Source of the DNA: Siphonodentalium dalli
Taxonomy: Eukaryota; Mollusca; Scaphopoda; Gadilida; Siphonodentaliidae
Direction of reading: 5' to 3'
Assembly: GCA_032622095.1 (NCBI GenBank)
Contig: CP136064.1
Span: 177,584,247 to 177,648,246 of the forward strand
Length of the DNA stretch: 64,000 nucleotides
The notes beneath the pieces were generated by a model. It searched no databases, was not told where the DNA came from, and worked only from the letters and a program-made list of their open reading frames with translations. The position numbers were made by a program, and so were the translations under genes. Of this stretch, positions 33,968-46,000 are shown one piece after another (the first letter of the stretch is position 1; each line of letters begins with the position of its first letter).

Positions 33968-34335
33968 TACAGTAATTATCTAATTAATGGACTCCTTAAC
34001 CACAACAGAATTATGGGTAATTTTTGAAGTTCACGATTTAGTCAGAAATATGGCTTGCTGCCATTCATCGGAAAGCTCTCCCCGAGAGCTTTCCGATGAA
34101 TGGCAACAAGCCATATTTCCGACTAAATCCTGAAACATTACCCATAATTCTGCTGTGGTTATGGAGTCGATTAATTAGGGCATTACTGTACCTCAGTATA
34201 TAAAATGCTCTAGCTTTCCGATGAATGGCAACAAGCCATATTTCTGAGAGCTTTCCGATGAATGGCAGCAAGCCATATTTCTGACCAAATCCTGAAAAAT
34301 TACCGTAATTCTGCTTTCGTTAAGGAGTCCATTAA
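33968..34335. mobile_element. mariner-type foldback MITE plus adjoining half copies
   Basis: 33968-34190 is a near-perfect hairpin centred near 34081. The arms start TACAGTAAT and share CTAATTAATGGACTCC, ACCACAACAGAATTATGGGT and GCCATTCATCGGAAAGCTCTC. The outer bases TA + CAGTAATG / CATTACTG + TA fit Tc1/mariner-type ends. Two further right-arm copies follow at about 34208-34243 and 34249-34335, so the locus has rearranged. Other copies: 37399-37575 and a single arm at 19577-19636. Confidence 0.75.
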
Positions 34336-34358
34336 TTAGAGCATTACTCTATTTATTG

Positions 34359-34433
34359 GATGGAAATGTTCAGATAACAAGTTTAAAAAACGGCATATGG
34401 CCGCTTGTTGGGCTTATTACCTGAACATTTCCT
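34359..34433. repeat. inverted repeat GGAAATGTTCAG...CTGAACATTTCC
   Basis: GGAAATGTTCAGATAACAAG at the left and CTTATTACCTGAACATTTCC at the right, with CGGCATATGGCCG in the middle, form a hairpin. The left arm motif recurs twice near 61348 and 61451. Confidence 0.6.
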
Positions 34434-34471
34434 AAGATAACTAACTACCTGTTAATCGATAATTTAGTAAA

Positions 34472-34874
34472 GAATTGAAGCCAGATGTCATATTCTTGCA
34501 CGCAGGTGGAAACGATATATCGGCGACATCGAAGACACGAGATATCGTCGACGCCATCCTCGCCATAGTGAAAAAAATCAATGCAATTGGGACCAGGGTT
34601 CTTGTGGGTGAGTTGCTCTATCGGTTTCCGGATGACACCAAATCCCCAGGCTTGACCTTGAAAGAATTCCTGCGACAAATGACCGCCATCAACCGGAAAC
34701 TCAAGAAAGCGCTAAAGCAAGATTATACATTGTGTTCGAAAACATCCGGTTTCCAAGAGACTATATGTAAATAGCACCAAGGATAAAGTACATATGTCAG
34801 TATCGAGTGAATCCGGCATGTGTGGCATCCAGAAGTATTTTCACACCATAAGAGACGCCTTGCGAAGACACTGA
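34472..34874 (+). pseudogene. SGNH/GDSL hydrolase-like fragment, second copy
   Basis: The frame opens LKPDVIFLHAGGNDISATSK: the hydrophobic strand followed by GGND is block III of SGNH hydrolases. It continues VLVGELLYRFP and a Lys-rich helix. A frameshift near 34745 moves the end to the frame reading RLYVNSTKDKVHMSVSSESG and IQKYFHTIRDALRRH-TGA. That holds block V with the expected Asp-x2-His (DKVH). Block I is missing upstream, and a weak acceptor (AATTTAG) lies just before the start. Chemically it would be an esterase domain, but it is incomplete. It differs in sequence from the 11.2-kb copy. Confidence 0.6.
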
Positions 34875-36029
34875 TTCAGTGAAATTGAACATTACTCTTA
34901 TTAGTAATATAATGTGTTTTGTTTTTTAAATTATAATAAAGTTGTTCTGATCGAGCTGCGCGTGAATTAACTTAAATGACTACAGGACTTGGTGGTGGGT
35001 ACCAAATTTCATAATAAGCATAAAAACTATAGTGTTATTTAAGTTAATTTGTTATAGTGTATGTGTGTTTTGTTTACATAATGCAGGGTTAAAGTCGACG
35101 TCGCGAAAATTCTCAATATATGTTCATTTATTCATATTTGTATCAAGTTATGCACACTTATTTAAGAAAACAATCCCCCGCTGTCTGAAAGATACGAGTG
35201 TTTACGACTGTGTGTGTCTGGGTGATAGCCTGATGCCTCACCTCAGTATCTATTTTGACGGAAACAGTTATTTGCGAGAAAGCGTGTGACGTACTTAAGG
35301 ACCTTGGGTATTTCCCACAATGGCTGACACTGACAGAAACATTTTTTGCGATCTGATTGTTCCTCGTCTGATTCGTCAGAAGACACTTTAAATTTGACAA
35401 CGGGAGCGTACATGCACGAGCCGGAATTACCACAAATTTACCATGGTGTGAGACCACCAAACGATCCAGACCTTGGATGGCGAAGAGATGAAAATCGCGT
35501 ACGAAAATGGTGAGTCACTGAGCGTCTCTTATTAAAAATATCGCGGTCACTGGCAAAACATGTGAAAATAAAATTGATGTAAATACTAGCTAAGACCCCG
35601 TTTATACGAGCGGACATGTGTAATAATCATTACGCATACTCAATACATCGAAATATGAAATATAATTCAAGGAAAAGTTGTGTGTCTGCCGAAATGTTAG
35701 TCTAAAAATATACCAGTAGTATTTTTTTTTTACTAAAAATGTCAATTTTTTGATGTATTGAAATTCTGGACTCGACCACTGCCAGTCCATGGCTGCTCAC
35801 GGATTGACATTGGATTCAGCTATTAGTATCAGTACTATGACAATCAGAGACAGTGTTTGCACTGGCTAAAATAATAATTTGCCAAAAATTAGCTAACTCT
35901 TGATTTGTGACATTGTCCAAGAAAAAAAAAGTGTCTTGAAAGTTGAATATTCAACATGTTAATTGTTATCTCGACACATCTTTAGATCCTGACATGCGCA
36001 TCTCAAGCTCTGAACATATTACTAGTATC

Positions 36030-36155
36030 TCGCGATATTATCTTGAGATCTCTGCATATTTTCTTGAGATCTTGCCGTATGATCTCGAGAAAATATGTTA
36101 ATATCTCAAGATTCTTTTCTCGAAATCTCGAGAGAGTCGAGATAATATCTTGGTG
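36030..36155. repeat. cluster of TCTCGAGA/ATCTTGAGAT palindromes
   Basis: ATCTCGCGATATTATCTTGA, TTTTCTTGAGATCTTG, ATCTCGAGAAAATATG, ATATCTCAAGATTC and CGAAATCTCGAGAGAG follow each other within 125 bp, giving overlapping short hairpins. It lies in the intron of the P2X7-like pseudogene. Confidence 0.55.
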
Positions 36156-36182
36156 TGGATATTTTCTATAACAGTATATGGT

Positions 36183-36420
36183 ACATTGTATATCATTTTG
36201 AAGACAGATTCATTGTGGTCCAAGTGAGATGATTATATTCATGGGTTCACATGACTGTCGGGGTACTATACATGTACATGTAGTATGTCTTTTGAATGAA
36301 AATCTGTTACGGTACTGGTATAGAAGAGCAACAGGAGGCATCTCGGATTCTCGGTCCACAACAGCATCAACCCAACCAATTTCCCAAGCTGTTGTGGACT
36401 GAGAAAACTTGGTCTATACA
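36183..36420 (+). repeat. dispersed repeat with internal hairpin (copy 1 of 2)
   Basis: It begins GTATATCATTTTGAAGACAG and includes ATGTCTTTTGAATGAAA. It ends with TCTCGGTCCACAACAGC, a 20-bp loop, and GCTGTTGTGGACTGAGA followed by ACTTGGTCTAT. The same sequence order, diverged, occurs at 57298-57512 on the same strand. Confidence 0.65.
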
Positions 36421-36539
36421 TGCCAATGTATGCTATTTCTGAATATATAGTCATGAAACGGAAAGAAAACGGGGCAGGAGAAAGATACCCGGGTTTATTA
36501 TCGCCCCCACTCCCCAACCGAGCAGCTACTTATGACAAA

Positions 36540-37100
36540 AATGAATTTATTATTTTATAAGTTGCTTATTTTGCTTCATACACTCATGAAAAGGCGAGAG
36601 ATACTCATGCCTCGGTATTCCCCCCTCCCACCCCAAACCCTGACTCAATGAAATTTTTCTCGATTAATTTTAATTTCTCGCCATTTCATGACTATATAAA
36701 GCGATATACCGGTAAATGTAAGTGATAAATAATAAGATATTTTTGTCTCATATGCAGCTGCTGGTTTCTTTTGGGGGGGGGGGGGGGGGAGGGATATTCA
36801 GGCCTGTGTAATTTCTCCCAACCCAAATCCTGACTCAATCAAAATTTTAATGGATATATAGCATTATAGGGCAATATAAGCAATAAAATAATTAGTTTAT
36901 TTTTGTCATATACTCTTATGTAGATGCTGGGTGTGGGGGATATTCAGACCTGGGTATCTAATTCCCCCCTCTCCACCCAAACCCTGACTCAAACAACTTG
37001 TAACATGTTAATTTATCGCCATTTAATGACTATAACATAAAAATAAATAAGCAATAAATTAATACGTGTACATTTATATTTTGTCGTATGTTGAATTTTC
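36540..37100 (+). repeat. degenerate tandem repeat (three units)
   Basis: Units near 36550, 36740 and 36895 share TGCTTATTTTGCTTCATA-like starts, CATGAAA, GGTATTCCCCCCTCC, CCCAAACCCTGACTCAA and CGCCATTTCATGACTATA. Related units resume at 38210-38870. Poly-G (36772) and poly-C runs vary in length. Confidence 0.55.
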
Positions 37101-37398
37101 GGTGGGTGTGAGCATTTGACAGACTGAAAATAGTAAAAAGGGGGGATGCACTGGGGGAGATATCATGTACACCAGGTAAACAAACTACTATAGTATAAGC
37201 TGTGAATCTTTAAAACAGGATATTAACAAAACTGGATAATGAAATAGATACCTGGTAAACAATTCAGCAGGTATAACTTCTGATAACAAGTTTGTGCGGA
37301 ACTTATCCAAGATGCATGTATCCACGAGAACAAGTGGACGGACAGACGCATGCCCACTGTCATTCATCAGAACATACAGCAATGACCTAAACATTCAA

Positions 37399-37575
37399 CC
37401 CCTTAACCACAGCAGAACTGTGGGTAACTTTTCAGGATTTAGTCCGAAATATGACTTGTTGCCTTCATGAGAGCTTTCCGATGAATTTCCACAAGCCATA
37501 TTTCAAACTGAATCCTGAAACTATACCTATAATTCTGATGTGGTTAAGGGGTCGATTATTTAGGGCATTACTGTA
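37399..37575. mobile_element. mariner-type foldback MITE, second copy
   Basis: CCCCTTAACCACAGCAGAAC and GGATTTAGTCCGAAATATG face the inverted ATATTTCAAACTGAATCCTG and TGTGGTTAAGGGG, then GGGCATTACTGTA. The left outer end is lost. It lies in the intron of the P2X7-like pseudogene. Confidence 0.65.
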
Positions 37576-38209
37576 TGTCGAGTTTGTTACAAATTTGTCA
37601 AAGTTTGCATCAACAAAATTGAGGAATTGAATGTTAACTCTGAGTTGTTCCATAATAAATGTATTTCCCTTGTCATTTCAGGTGTTCATGCACCTATGTA
37701 TGTGATGGAGACTACAATGTACCTGTGAGTGCAGATGTTGCCATGAGATTGAAAAAGTTGAGACCAAGCTAAAGGAAGTGACAAAAGCGATTTCATAGGA
37801 AGGACACTTCAAGTGTATCACAGAGACTGTCCCCTTCAGGAGTGTGTGCCTGGACCCATGGCTACTTGAAGTTGCATGGTTAGGATACCAGCAACAGTAT
37901 AGTCATCCGTTTAATGGACCTCTGCACAACAAATACAGGCATATCGCATAGACAGTTTATTCGGTGGTGCTATGGCTACCATGGTTTGCATAACTGCAGA
38001 CCTCTTCCATCGTGTGTTGTGAATGGCATCAGTAATTTCAGTATGCTTTCCCAAATGATGGTGGAAATTACAGGGGATTTCGTTTGCCCGAGCTGGAGAA
38101 ATGCATGAATAAATGAATGAAATCTTAATAGTTTGTTACAATGTATCTCCCTAATCTTCATCTCCCATATATGACTGAAAATAATTTCATTCATTTGATA
38201 ACGTTTGAC

Positions 38210-38870
38210 TCTGGAATGGCCAAATTGTTTGATATTTAACTTGGTTTTTATTTAAAAAAAAATTATTTTCAAGTGACAAATTTCCCCCCACTTTTCATAG
38301 TTTGATCCTGAAATTGTCAGAAAAATGTTTTTTTTTATAATACCCTTTTTTTTTAATTAAAATATATTTTTTTCCAAGCGACATATTTTTTTTAATCACA
38401 CAATTGATTATTTGATCCTGAAATGGCGAGAAAAATGACTTGAGATTTAAATTTGTTTTTATTTAATTTCATTCTTTCAAATGTCCAGGTCTGGATAGCT
38501 ACCCACAACCCAGCACCTACATGACAAAAAATTGTCTCATGGTTTCATTGCTTATTTTGCTTTATAAAGTCATGAAACGAAGATTCCAGAACATGATGTA
38601 GCCCCCCCCCCCCCCCAACACCAGCGCCTACTTGAGAAAAATCATGGTTTTATTGCTTATTTTGCTTTATATAGTCACGAAACAATGAGAAATTAACTTC
38701 TTCCGAGAAAATGTTGTTTGAGTCAGGGTTTGGGTGGCGGTAAGATATCCAGGCTAGGAAGGGAAGAAGTCCAGGACCTACATGACAAAAAATCATCTTG
38801 GGGGTTTTATTGATTATTTTGCTTTATAGTCATGAAATGGCAAGAAATAGACTTCTCCTGAGAAGGTGAT
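38210..38870 (+). repeat. degenerate tandem repeat, continuation
   Basis: Five decayed units with TTGATCCTGAAATGGCGAGA, GACAAAAAATTGTCTCATGG, TGCTTATTTTGCTTTATA and GTCATGAAA phrases; a run of about 15 C's sits near 38604. Same family as 36540-37100. Confidence 0.5.
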
Positions 38871-40031
38871 GTATGGAACTAATCTGCATAAAATGATAAA
38901 ATAATGATTTTGGTTCACTATTTTTAAAGCAAACGTTTTTTATGGTCGTTATTGTTGTCACATTTTTGTATATTATAATAAAAAAGAATGAGTCAGAGGA
39001 AAATTGGAGAAAAAAAAACTTGAACCCCATACAATGCTGAGGATGCGGCCCATTTTGGGAGGGGCTGGTGTGTTTACCCTGAACATAGATATTATATTAT
39101 TCAGCGTAATAACACTCCAGTATCAACTCAACGAATGGAAGAAGCCATGGTATACTGTATAGATCTGTATTTCACTGTTTGATCATATTAAAATAATTTT
39201 CACAAAGATGATACATGCAGATACGTAGACAGCATAGCCACCCAAGAAGCCCTTCTGATAGTTCAGCCAGAAACGTAATTAGTACTCTTCTTGTGGGACT
39301 TGAAAGCAGAAATCTGCGAAAGCGGTCACGTATCCCATGCATTTCATATCAACAATAGGTTGAAAGTTAATAAATTTCGAAGTTCCCGTGGACCTACATG
39401 TAGATCATGCCACGAATACCTACTCCAGCGGCACGGGAGTAGAGATTCATGGCATGATCTGCTGTGGTCCTATTCTGACAGTGACAGTGACACACGAACT
39501 TCGTCCAAATATGTACGAATTTACTCCGGAGTTTTTTGGCCACGCGAATAATTCATGTCGTATTATTCAATATTTTATTACACACATAAATACATTCCGA
39601 ATTCACGATTTCCAACGAAAACGAAACATGTTTGTGAACTAAAACAAAACCACGCAGAAACCGATTTCGATAACACAATGTCAACAGAATGCCGCAAGGT
39701 TATTAATGACGTCACGGGTCAAAAATAAATTACACCCAATCTGCAGTTCGCGTTTACTGCTGTGCGCATGCCAGGGGGGTTTCCTGGAATGCGAATCGAT
39801 AGCGGCTAATCTTGGGACGATTAATTTCGTTCTCAGAACGACTCTGTTGGTCTAATAAGCGGGGATATGGGTAAAATATGAACTTCGCGACGGCGACTTT
39901 AAATCTGCGATATCTCGTGACTGCATGGGGACTTTTAACAATGCACTCACCATCGGCTCATGTTATGAGCGTAGTGCCCCTTTTCTGATTCATGCGGTGT
40001 CATCGTGGTCTAGCCATATCATGAGAAAAAC
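38871..40031. other. spacer with a stem-loop and a CRE-type octamer
   Basis: At 39403-39465 GATCATGCCACGAAT, then CTACTCC, an 8-bp loop, GGGAGTAG and TTCATGGCATGATC form a strong stem-loop. TGACGTCA lies at 39707-39714 in CpG-richer sequence. No gene is supported. Plus-strand frames over the stem-loop have no recognised domain. Confidence 0.4.
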
Positions 40032-43000
40032 AAAGGCGTCATTTGCACTTCAATTCTACTGAAAGACAGAGCAAATCTTAAGTGCTGTTTGAAACCCCCG
40101 GGTACACCGATGTATAGTTTAGTTCTGAATATTCTGAGTTTTGCGTCTTATTTTCGGACAAGTGTCACGTTTGTCCAAAACGAACAAACGGCGGGTTGTC
40201 GACATATATATGTCGTGGGGTGTATCACCATTACATAGCGATTCGAACCGGCGTCATGTGCGCTTTTATTCTACCGATAAACACAGCAAAACGTAGGTGC
40301 GGTTTGAAACCCCCGGGTAGACTTGATGTGAATGTTCTGTGTTTTACACTAAGAATTCACCAATCTGATCGAATTGAGTGTGCTCACGTATGGAGTACCG
40401 ACACTGTTATAACCAGGTGATATTATTGCACAAATATTTAAAGGATATCTCGTTTTTTTAATTTTTAATTTATTCAAATTTAATTTAAAATTAAACATAA
40501 AATCGAAAAGATGGATGTACAAGGAGCATGGTTACCTTCGCTCGTATATACAGGGTGGGAGAACACGATTGCCGCTTATATATGGCTAAGGACGTGAATT
40601 TGGAGATATTCACCCCAATATATATATAGTTTGCAACAGAATCGCGAGTATATTCTGAGTTTTACGTCTTATTTTCGGACAAGTGTCACGTTTGTCCAAA
40701 ACGAACAAACGGCGGGTTGTCGACATATATATGTCGTGGGGTGTATCACCATTACATAGCGATTCGAACCGGCGTCATGTGCGCTTTTATTCTACCGATA
40801 AACACAGCAAATCTTAGGTGCGGTTTGAAACCCCCGGGTAGACTTGATGTGAATGTTCTGTGTTTTACACTAAGAATTCATCAATCTGATCGAATTGAGT
40901 GTGCTCACGTATGGAGTGTCGACACTGTTATAACCAGGTGATAGTATTGAACAAATATTAAATGATATCTCGTTTTTTTTATTTTAAATTTATTCAAATT
41001 TAATTTAAAATTAAACATAAAATCGAAAAGATGGATGTACAATGAGCATGGTTACATTCGCTCGTATATACAGGGTGGGATAACACGATTGTCGTTTATA
41101 TATGGCTAAGGACGTGAATTTGGAGATATTCAGCCCAAAATAGTTTGCAACAGAATCGCGAGTATATTCTGAGTTTTACGTCTTATTTTCGGACAAGTGT
41201 CACGTTTGTCCAAAACGAACAAACGGCGGGTTGTCGACATATATATGTCGTGGGGTGTATCACCATTACATAGCGATTCGAACCGGCGTCATGTGCGCTT
41301 TTATTCTACCGATAAACACAGCAAAACGTAGGTGCGGTTTGAAACCCCCGGGTAGACTTGATGTGAATGTTCTGTGTTTTACACTAAGAATTCACCAATC
41401 TGATCGAATTGAGTGTGCTCACGTATGGAGTGTCGACACTGTTATAACCAGGTGATAGTATTGAACAAATATTAAAGGATATCTCGTTTTTTTAATTTTA
41501 AATTTATTCAAATTTAATTTAAAATTAAACATAAAATCGAAAAGATGGATGTACAATGAGCATGGTTACATTCGCTCGTATATACAGGGTGGGATAACAC
41601 GATTGCCGTTTATATATGGCTAAGGACGTGAATTTGGAGATATTCAGCCCAAAATAGTTTGCAACATAATCGCGAGTATATTCTGAGTTTTACGTCTTAT
41701 TTTCGGACAAGTGTCACGTTTGTCCAAAACGAACAAACTGCGGGTTGTCGACATATATATGTCGTGGGGTGTATCACCATTACATAGCGATTCGAACCGG
41801 CGTCATGTGCGCTTTTATTCTACCGATAAACACAGCAAAACGTAGGTGCGGTTTGAAACCCCCGGGTAGACTTGATGTGAATGTTCGGTGTTTTACACTA
41901 AGAATTCATCAATCTGATCGAATTGAGTGTGCTCACGTATGGAGTGTCGACACTGTTATAGCCAGGTGATATTATTGAACAAATATTTAAAGGATATCTC
42001 GTTTTTTTAATTTTAAATTTATTCAAATTTAATTTAAAATTAAACATAAAATCGAAAAGATGGATGTACAAGGAGCATGTTTACCTTCGCTCGTATATAC
42101 AGGGTGGGATAACACGATTGCCGTTTATATATGGCCAAGGACGTGAATTTGGAGATATTCAGCCCAATATTGTTTGCAACAGAATCGCGACTATATTCTG
42201 AGTTTTACGTCTTATTTTCGGACAAGTGTCACGTTTGTCCAAAACAAACAAACTGCGGGTTGTCCACATATATATGTCGTGGGGTGTATCACCATTACAT
42301 AGCGATTCGAACCGGCGTCATATGCGCTTTTATTCTACCGATAAACACAGCAAATCTTAGGTGCGGTTTGAAACCCCCGGGTAGACTTGATGTGAATGTT
42401 CTGTGTTTCACACTAAGAATTCATCAATCTGATCGAATTGGGGTGTATCACCATTACATAGCGATTCGAACCGGCGTCATATGCGCTTTTATTCTACCGA
42501 TAAACACAGCAAATCTTAGGTGCGGTTTGAAACCCCCGGGTAGACTTGATGTGAATATTCTGAGTTTTACGTCTTATTTTCTGACAAGTGTCACGTTTGT
42601 CCAAAACGAACAAACGGCGGGTTGTCGACAAATATATGTCGTGGGGTGTATCACCATTACATAGCGATTCGAACCGGCGTCATATGCGCTTTTATTCTAC
42701 CGATAAACACAGCAAATCTTAGGTGCGGTTTGAAACCCCCGGGTAGACTTGATGTGAATGTTCTGTGTTTCACACTAAGAATTCATCAATCTGATCGAAT
42801 TGAGTGTGCTCACGTATATGGAGTGTCGACACTGTTATGACCAGGTGATATTATTGAACAAATATTTAAAGGATATCTCGTTTTTTTAATTTTAAATTTA
42901 TTCAAATTTAATTTAAAATTAAACATAAAATCGAAAAGATGGATGTACAAGGGGCATGGTTACCTTCGCTCGTATATACAGGGTGGGATAACACGATTGC

Positions 43001-46000
43001 CGTTTATATATGGCCAAGGACGTGAATTTGGAGATATTCAGTCCAATATAGTTTGCAACAGAATCGCGACTATATTCTGAGTTTTACGTCTTATTTTCGG
43101 ACAAGTGTCACGTTTGTCCAAAACGAACAAACTGCGGGTTGTCGACATATATATGTCGTGGGGTGTATCACCATTACATAGCGATTCGAACTGGCGTCAT
43201 GTGCGCTTTTATTCTACCGATAAACACAGCAAAACTTAGGTGCGGTTTGAAACCCCCGGGTAGACTTGATGTGAATATTCTGAGTTTTACGTCTTATTTT
43301 CTGACAAGTGTCACGTTTGTCCAAAACGAACAAACGGCGGGTTGTCGACAAATATATGTCGTGGGGTGTATCACCATTACATAGCGATTCGAACCGGCGT
43401 CATATGCGCTTTTATTCTACCGATAAACACAGGAAATCTTAGGTGCGGTTTGAAACCCCCGGGTAGACTTGATGTGAATGTTCGGTGTTTTACACTAAGA
43501 ATTCATCAATCTGATCGAATTGAGTGTGCTCACGTATGGAGTGTCGACACTGTTATAGCCAGGTGATATTATTGAACAAATATTTAAAGGATATCTCGTT
43601 TTTTTAATTTTAAATTTATTCAAATTTAATTTAAAATTAAACATAAAATCGAAAAGATGGATGTACAAGGAGCATGTTTACCTTCGCTCGTATATACAGG
43701 GTGGGATAACACGATTGCCGTTTATATATGGCCAAGGACGTGAATTTGGAGATATTCAGCCCAATATTGTTTGCAACAGAATCGCGACTATATTCTGAGT
43801 TTTACGTCTTATTTTCGGACAAGTGTCACGTTTGTCCAAAACAAACAAACTGCGGGTTGTCCACATATATATGTCGTGGGGTGTATCACCATTACATAGC
43901 GATTCGAACCGGCGTCATATGCGCTTTTATTCTACCGATAAACACAGCAAATCTTAGGTGCGGTTTGAAACCCCCGGGTAGACTTGATGTGAATGTTCTG
44001 TGTTTCACACTAAGAATTCATCAATCTGATCGAATTGGGGTGTATCACCATTACATAGCGATTCGAACCGGCGTCATATGCGCTTTTATTCTACCGATAA
44101 ACACAGCAAATCTTAGGTGCGGTTTGAAACCCCCGGGTAGACTTGATGTGAATATTCTGAGTTTTACGTCTTATTTTCTGACAAGTGTCACGTTTGTCCA
44201 AAACGAACAAACGGCGGGTTGTCGACAAATATATGTCGTGGGGTGTATCACCATTACATAGCGATTCGAACCGGCGTCATATGCGCTTTTATTCTACCGA
44301 TAAACACAGCAAATCTTAGGTGCGGTTTGAAACCCCCGGGTAGACTTGATGTGAATGTTCTGTGTTTCACACTAAGAATTCATCAATCTGATCGAATTGA
44401 GTGTGCTCACGTATATGGAGTGTCGACACTGTTATGACCAGGTGATATTATTGAACAAATATTTAAAGGATATCTCGTTTTTTTAATTTTAAATTTATTC
44501 AAATTTAATTTAAAATTAAACATAAAATCGAAAAGATGGATGTACAAGGAGCATGGTTACCTTCGCTCGTATATACAGGGTGGGATAACACGATTGCCGT
44601 TTATATATGGCCAAGGACGTGAATTTGGAGATATTCAGTCCAATATAGTTTGCAACAGAATCGCGACTATATTCTGAGTTTTACGTCTTATTTTCGGACA
44701 AGTGTCACGTTTGTCCAAAACGAACAAACTGCGGGTTGTCGACATATATATGTCGTGGGGTGTATCACCATTACATAGCGATTCGAACTGGCGTCATGTG
44801 CGCTTTTATTCTACCGATAAACACAGCAAAACTTAGGTGCGGTTTGAAACCCCCGGGTAGACTTGATGTGAATATTCTGAGTTTTACGTCTTATTTTCTG
44901 ACAAGTGTCACGTTTGTCCAAAACGAACAAACGGCGGGTTGTCGACAAATATATGTCGTGGGGTGTATCACCATTACATAGCGATTCGAACCGGCGTCAT
45001 ATGCGCTTTTATTCTACCGATAAACACAGGAAATCTTAGGTGCGGTTTGAAACCCCCGGGTAGACTTGATGTGAATGTTCGGTGTTTCACACTAAGAATT
45101 CATCAATCTGATCGAATTGAGTGTGCTCACGTATGGAATGTCGACACTGTTATGACCAGGTGATATTATTGAACAAATATTTAAAGGATATCTCGTTTTT
45201 TTAATTTTAAATTTATTGAAATTTAATTTAAAATTAAACATAAAATCGAAAATATGGATGTACAAGGAGCATGGTTACCTTCGCTCGTATATACAGGGTG
45301 GGATAACACGATTACCGTTTATATATAGCTAAGGACGTGAATTTGGAGATATTCAGCCCAATATTGTTTGCAACAGAATCGTTTCAATGCCATGTATCAT
45401 TTTTTTTATTTCACTTGAGTGTATGGTGATCGGGAGAGAAGTAGCATATAAGTGGCCCGCACTTGTTCTTCAATCCCGTTGCCGACTGTGTGTATTTATA
45501 TGCATATATGGCGAATAAATATGTTTAAACCAACAGAATCGCGAGTATGGTTCGAAAACCACCTTAGTTGCGGACAAGAACCACGCTCCTCACATGTGTC
45601 GATTGCGAGTTCTGTCGACATGTATATGTCGTGGGGTATATCACCATGGCAAATGCATTCGAACCGGCGTCATTTGCACTGAAAAACAGAGCAAATCTTA
45701 AGTGCGGTTTGAAACCCCCGGGTACACCGATGTATAGTTTAGTTCTGAATCATATTCTGAGTTTTACGTCTTATTTTCGGACAAGTGTCACGTTTGTCCA
45801 AAACGAACAAACGGCGGGTTGTCGACATATATATGTCGTGGGGTGTATCACCATTACATAACGATTCGAACCGGCGTCATGTGCGCTTTTATTCTACCGA
45901 TAAACACAGCAAAACGTAGGTGCGGTTTGAAACCCCCGGGTAGACTTGATGTGAATGTTCTGTGTTTCACACTAAGAATTCATCAATCTGATCGAATTGA

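Larger units (their letters stand above)
35320..38116 (+). pseudogene. P2X7 ballast-domain-like protein, two exons, disrupted
   Basis: Exon 1 (35320-35509) starts MADTDRN; after a one-base shift near a T6 run it reads LRSDCSSSDSSEDTLNLTTG, AYMHEPELPQIYH and WRRDENRVRKW, ending AAAATG|GTGAGT. Exon 2 (after TCATTTCAG at 37681) restores WCSC-x2-C. In shifted frames follow CECRCCHEIEKVETK, FKCITETVPFRSVCLD, NKYRHIA, then RQFIRWCYGYHGLHNCRPLP, SCVV and FPNDGGNYRGF. The cysteine pattern WCxC...ECxCCxEI...CIT...CLD and the (A)YRQF..W..G...R..PSCVV string are the signature of the zinc-binding C-terminal 'ballast' of P2X7, which occurs alone in many invertebrate proteins. The splice phases agree. Lesions: shifts in exon 1 and near 37715, 37945 and 38030, and a TAG near 37795. 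The intron holds repeats and a mariner-type MITE. Confidence 0.65.

Noticed and set aside
35185-35290. A third SGNH block I (VCLGDSLMPHLSIY) upstream of the P2X7-like exon
   Set aside because: Only one short motif matches, the frame ends soon after, and it lies downstream of the block III/V fragment, so the order is wrong.
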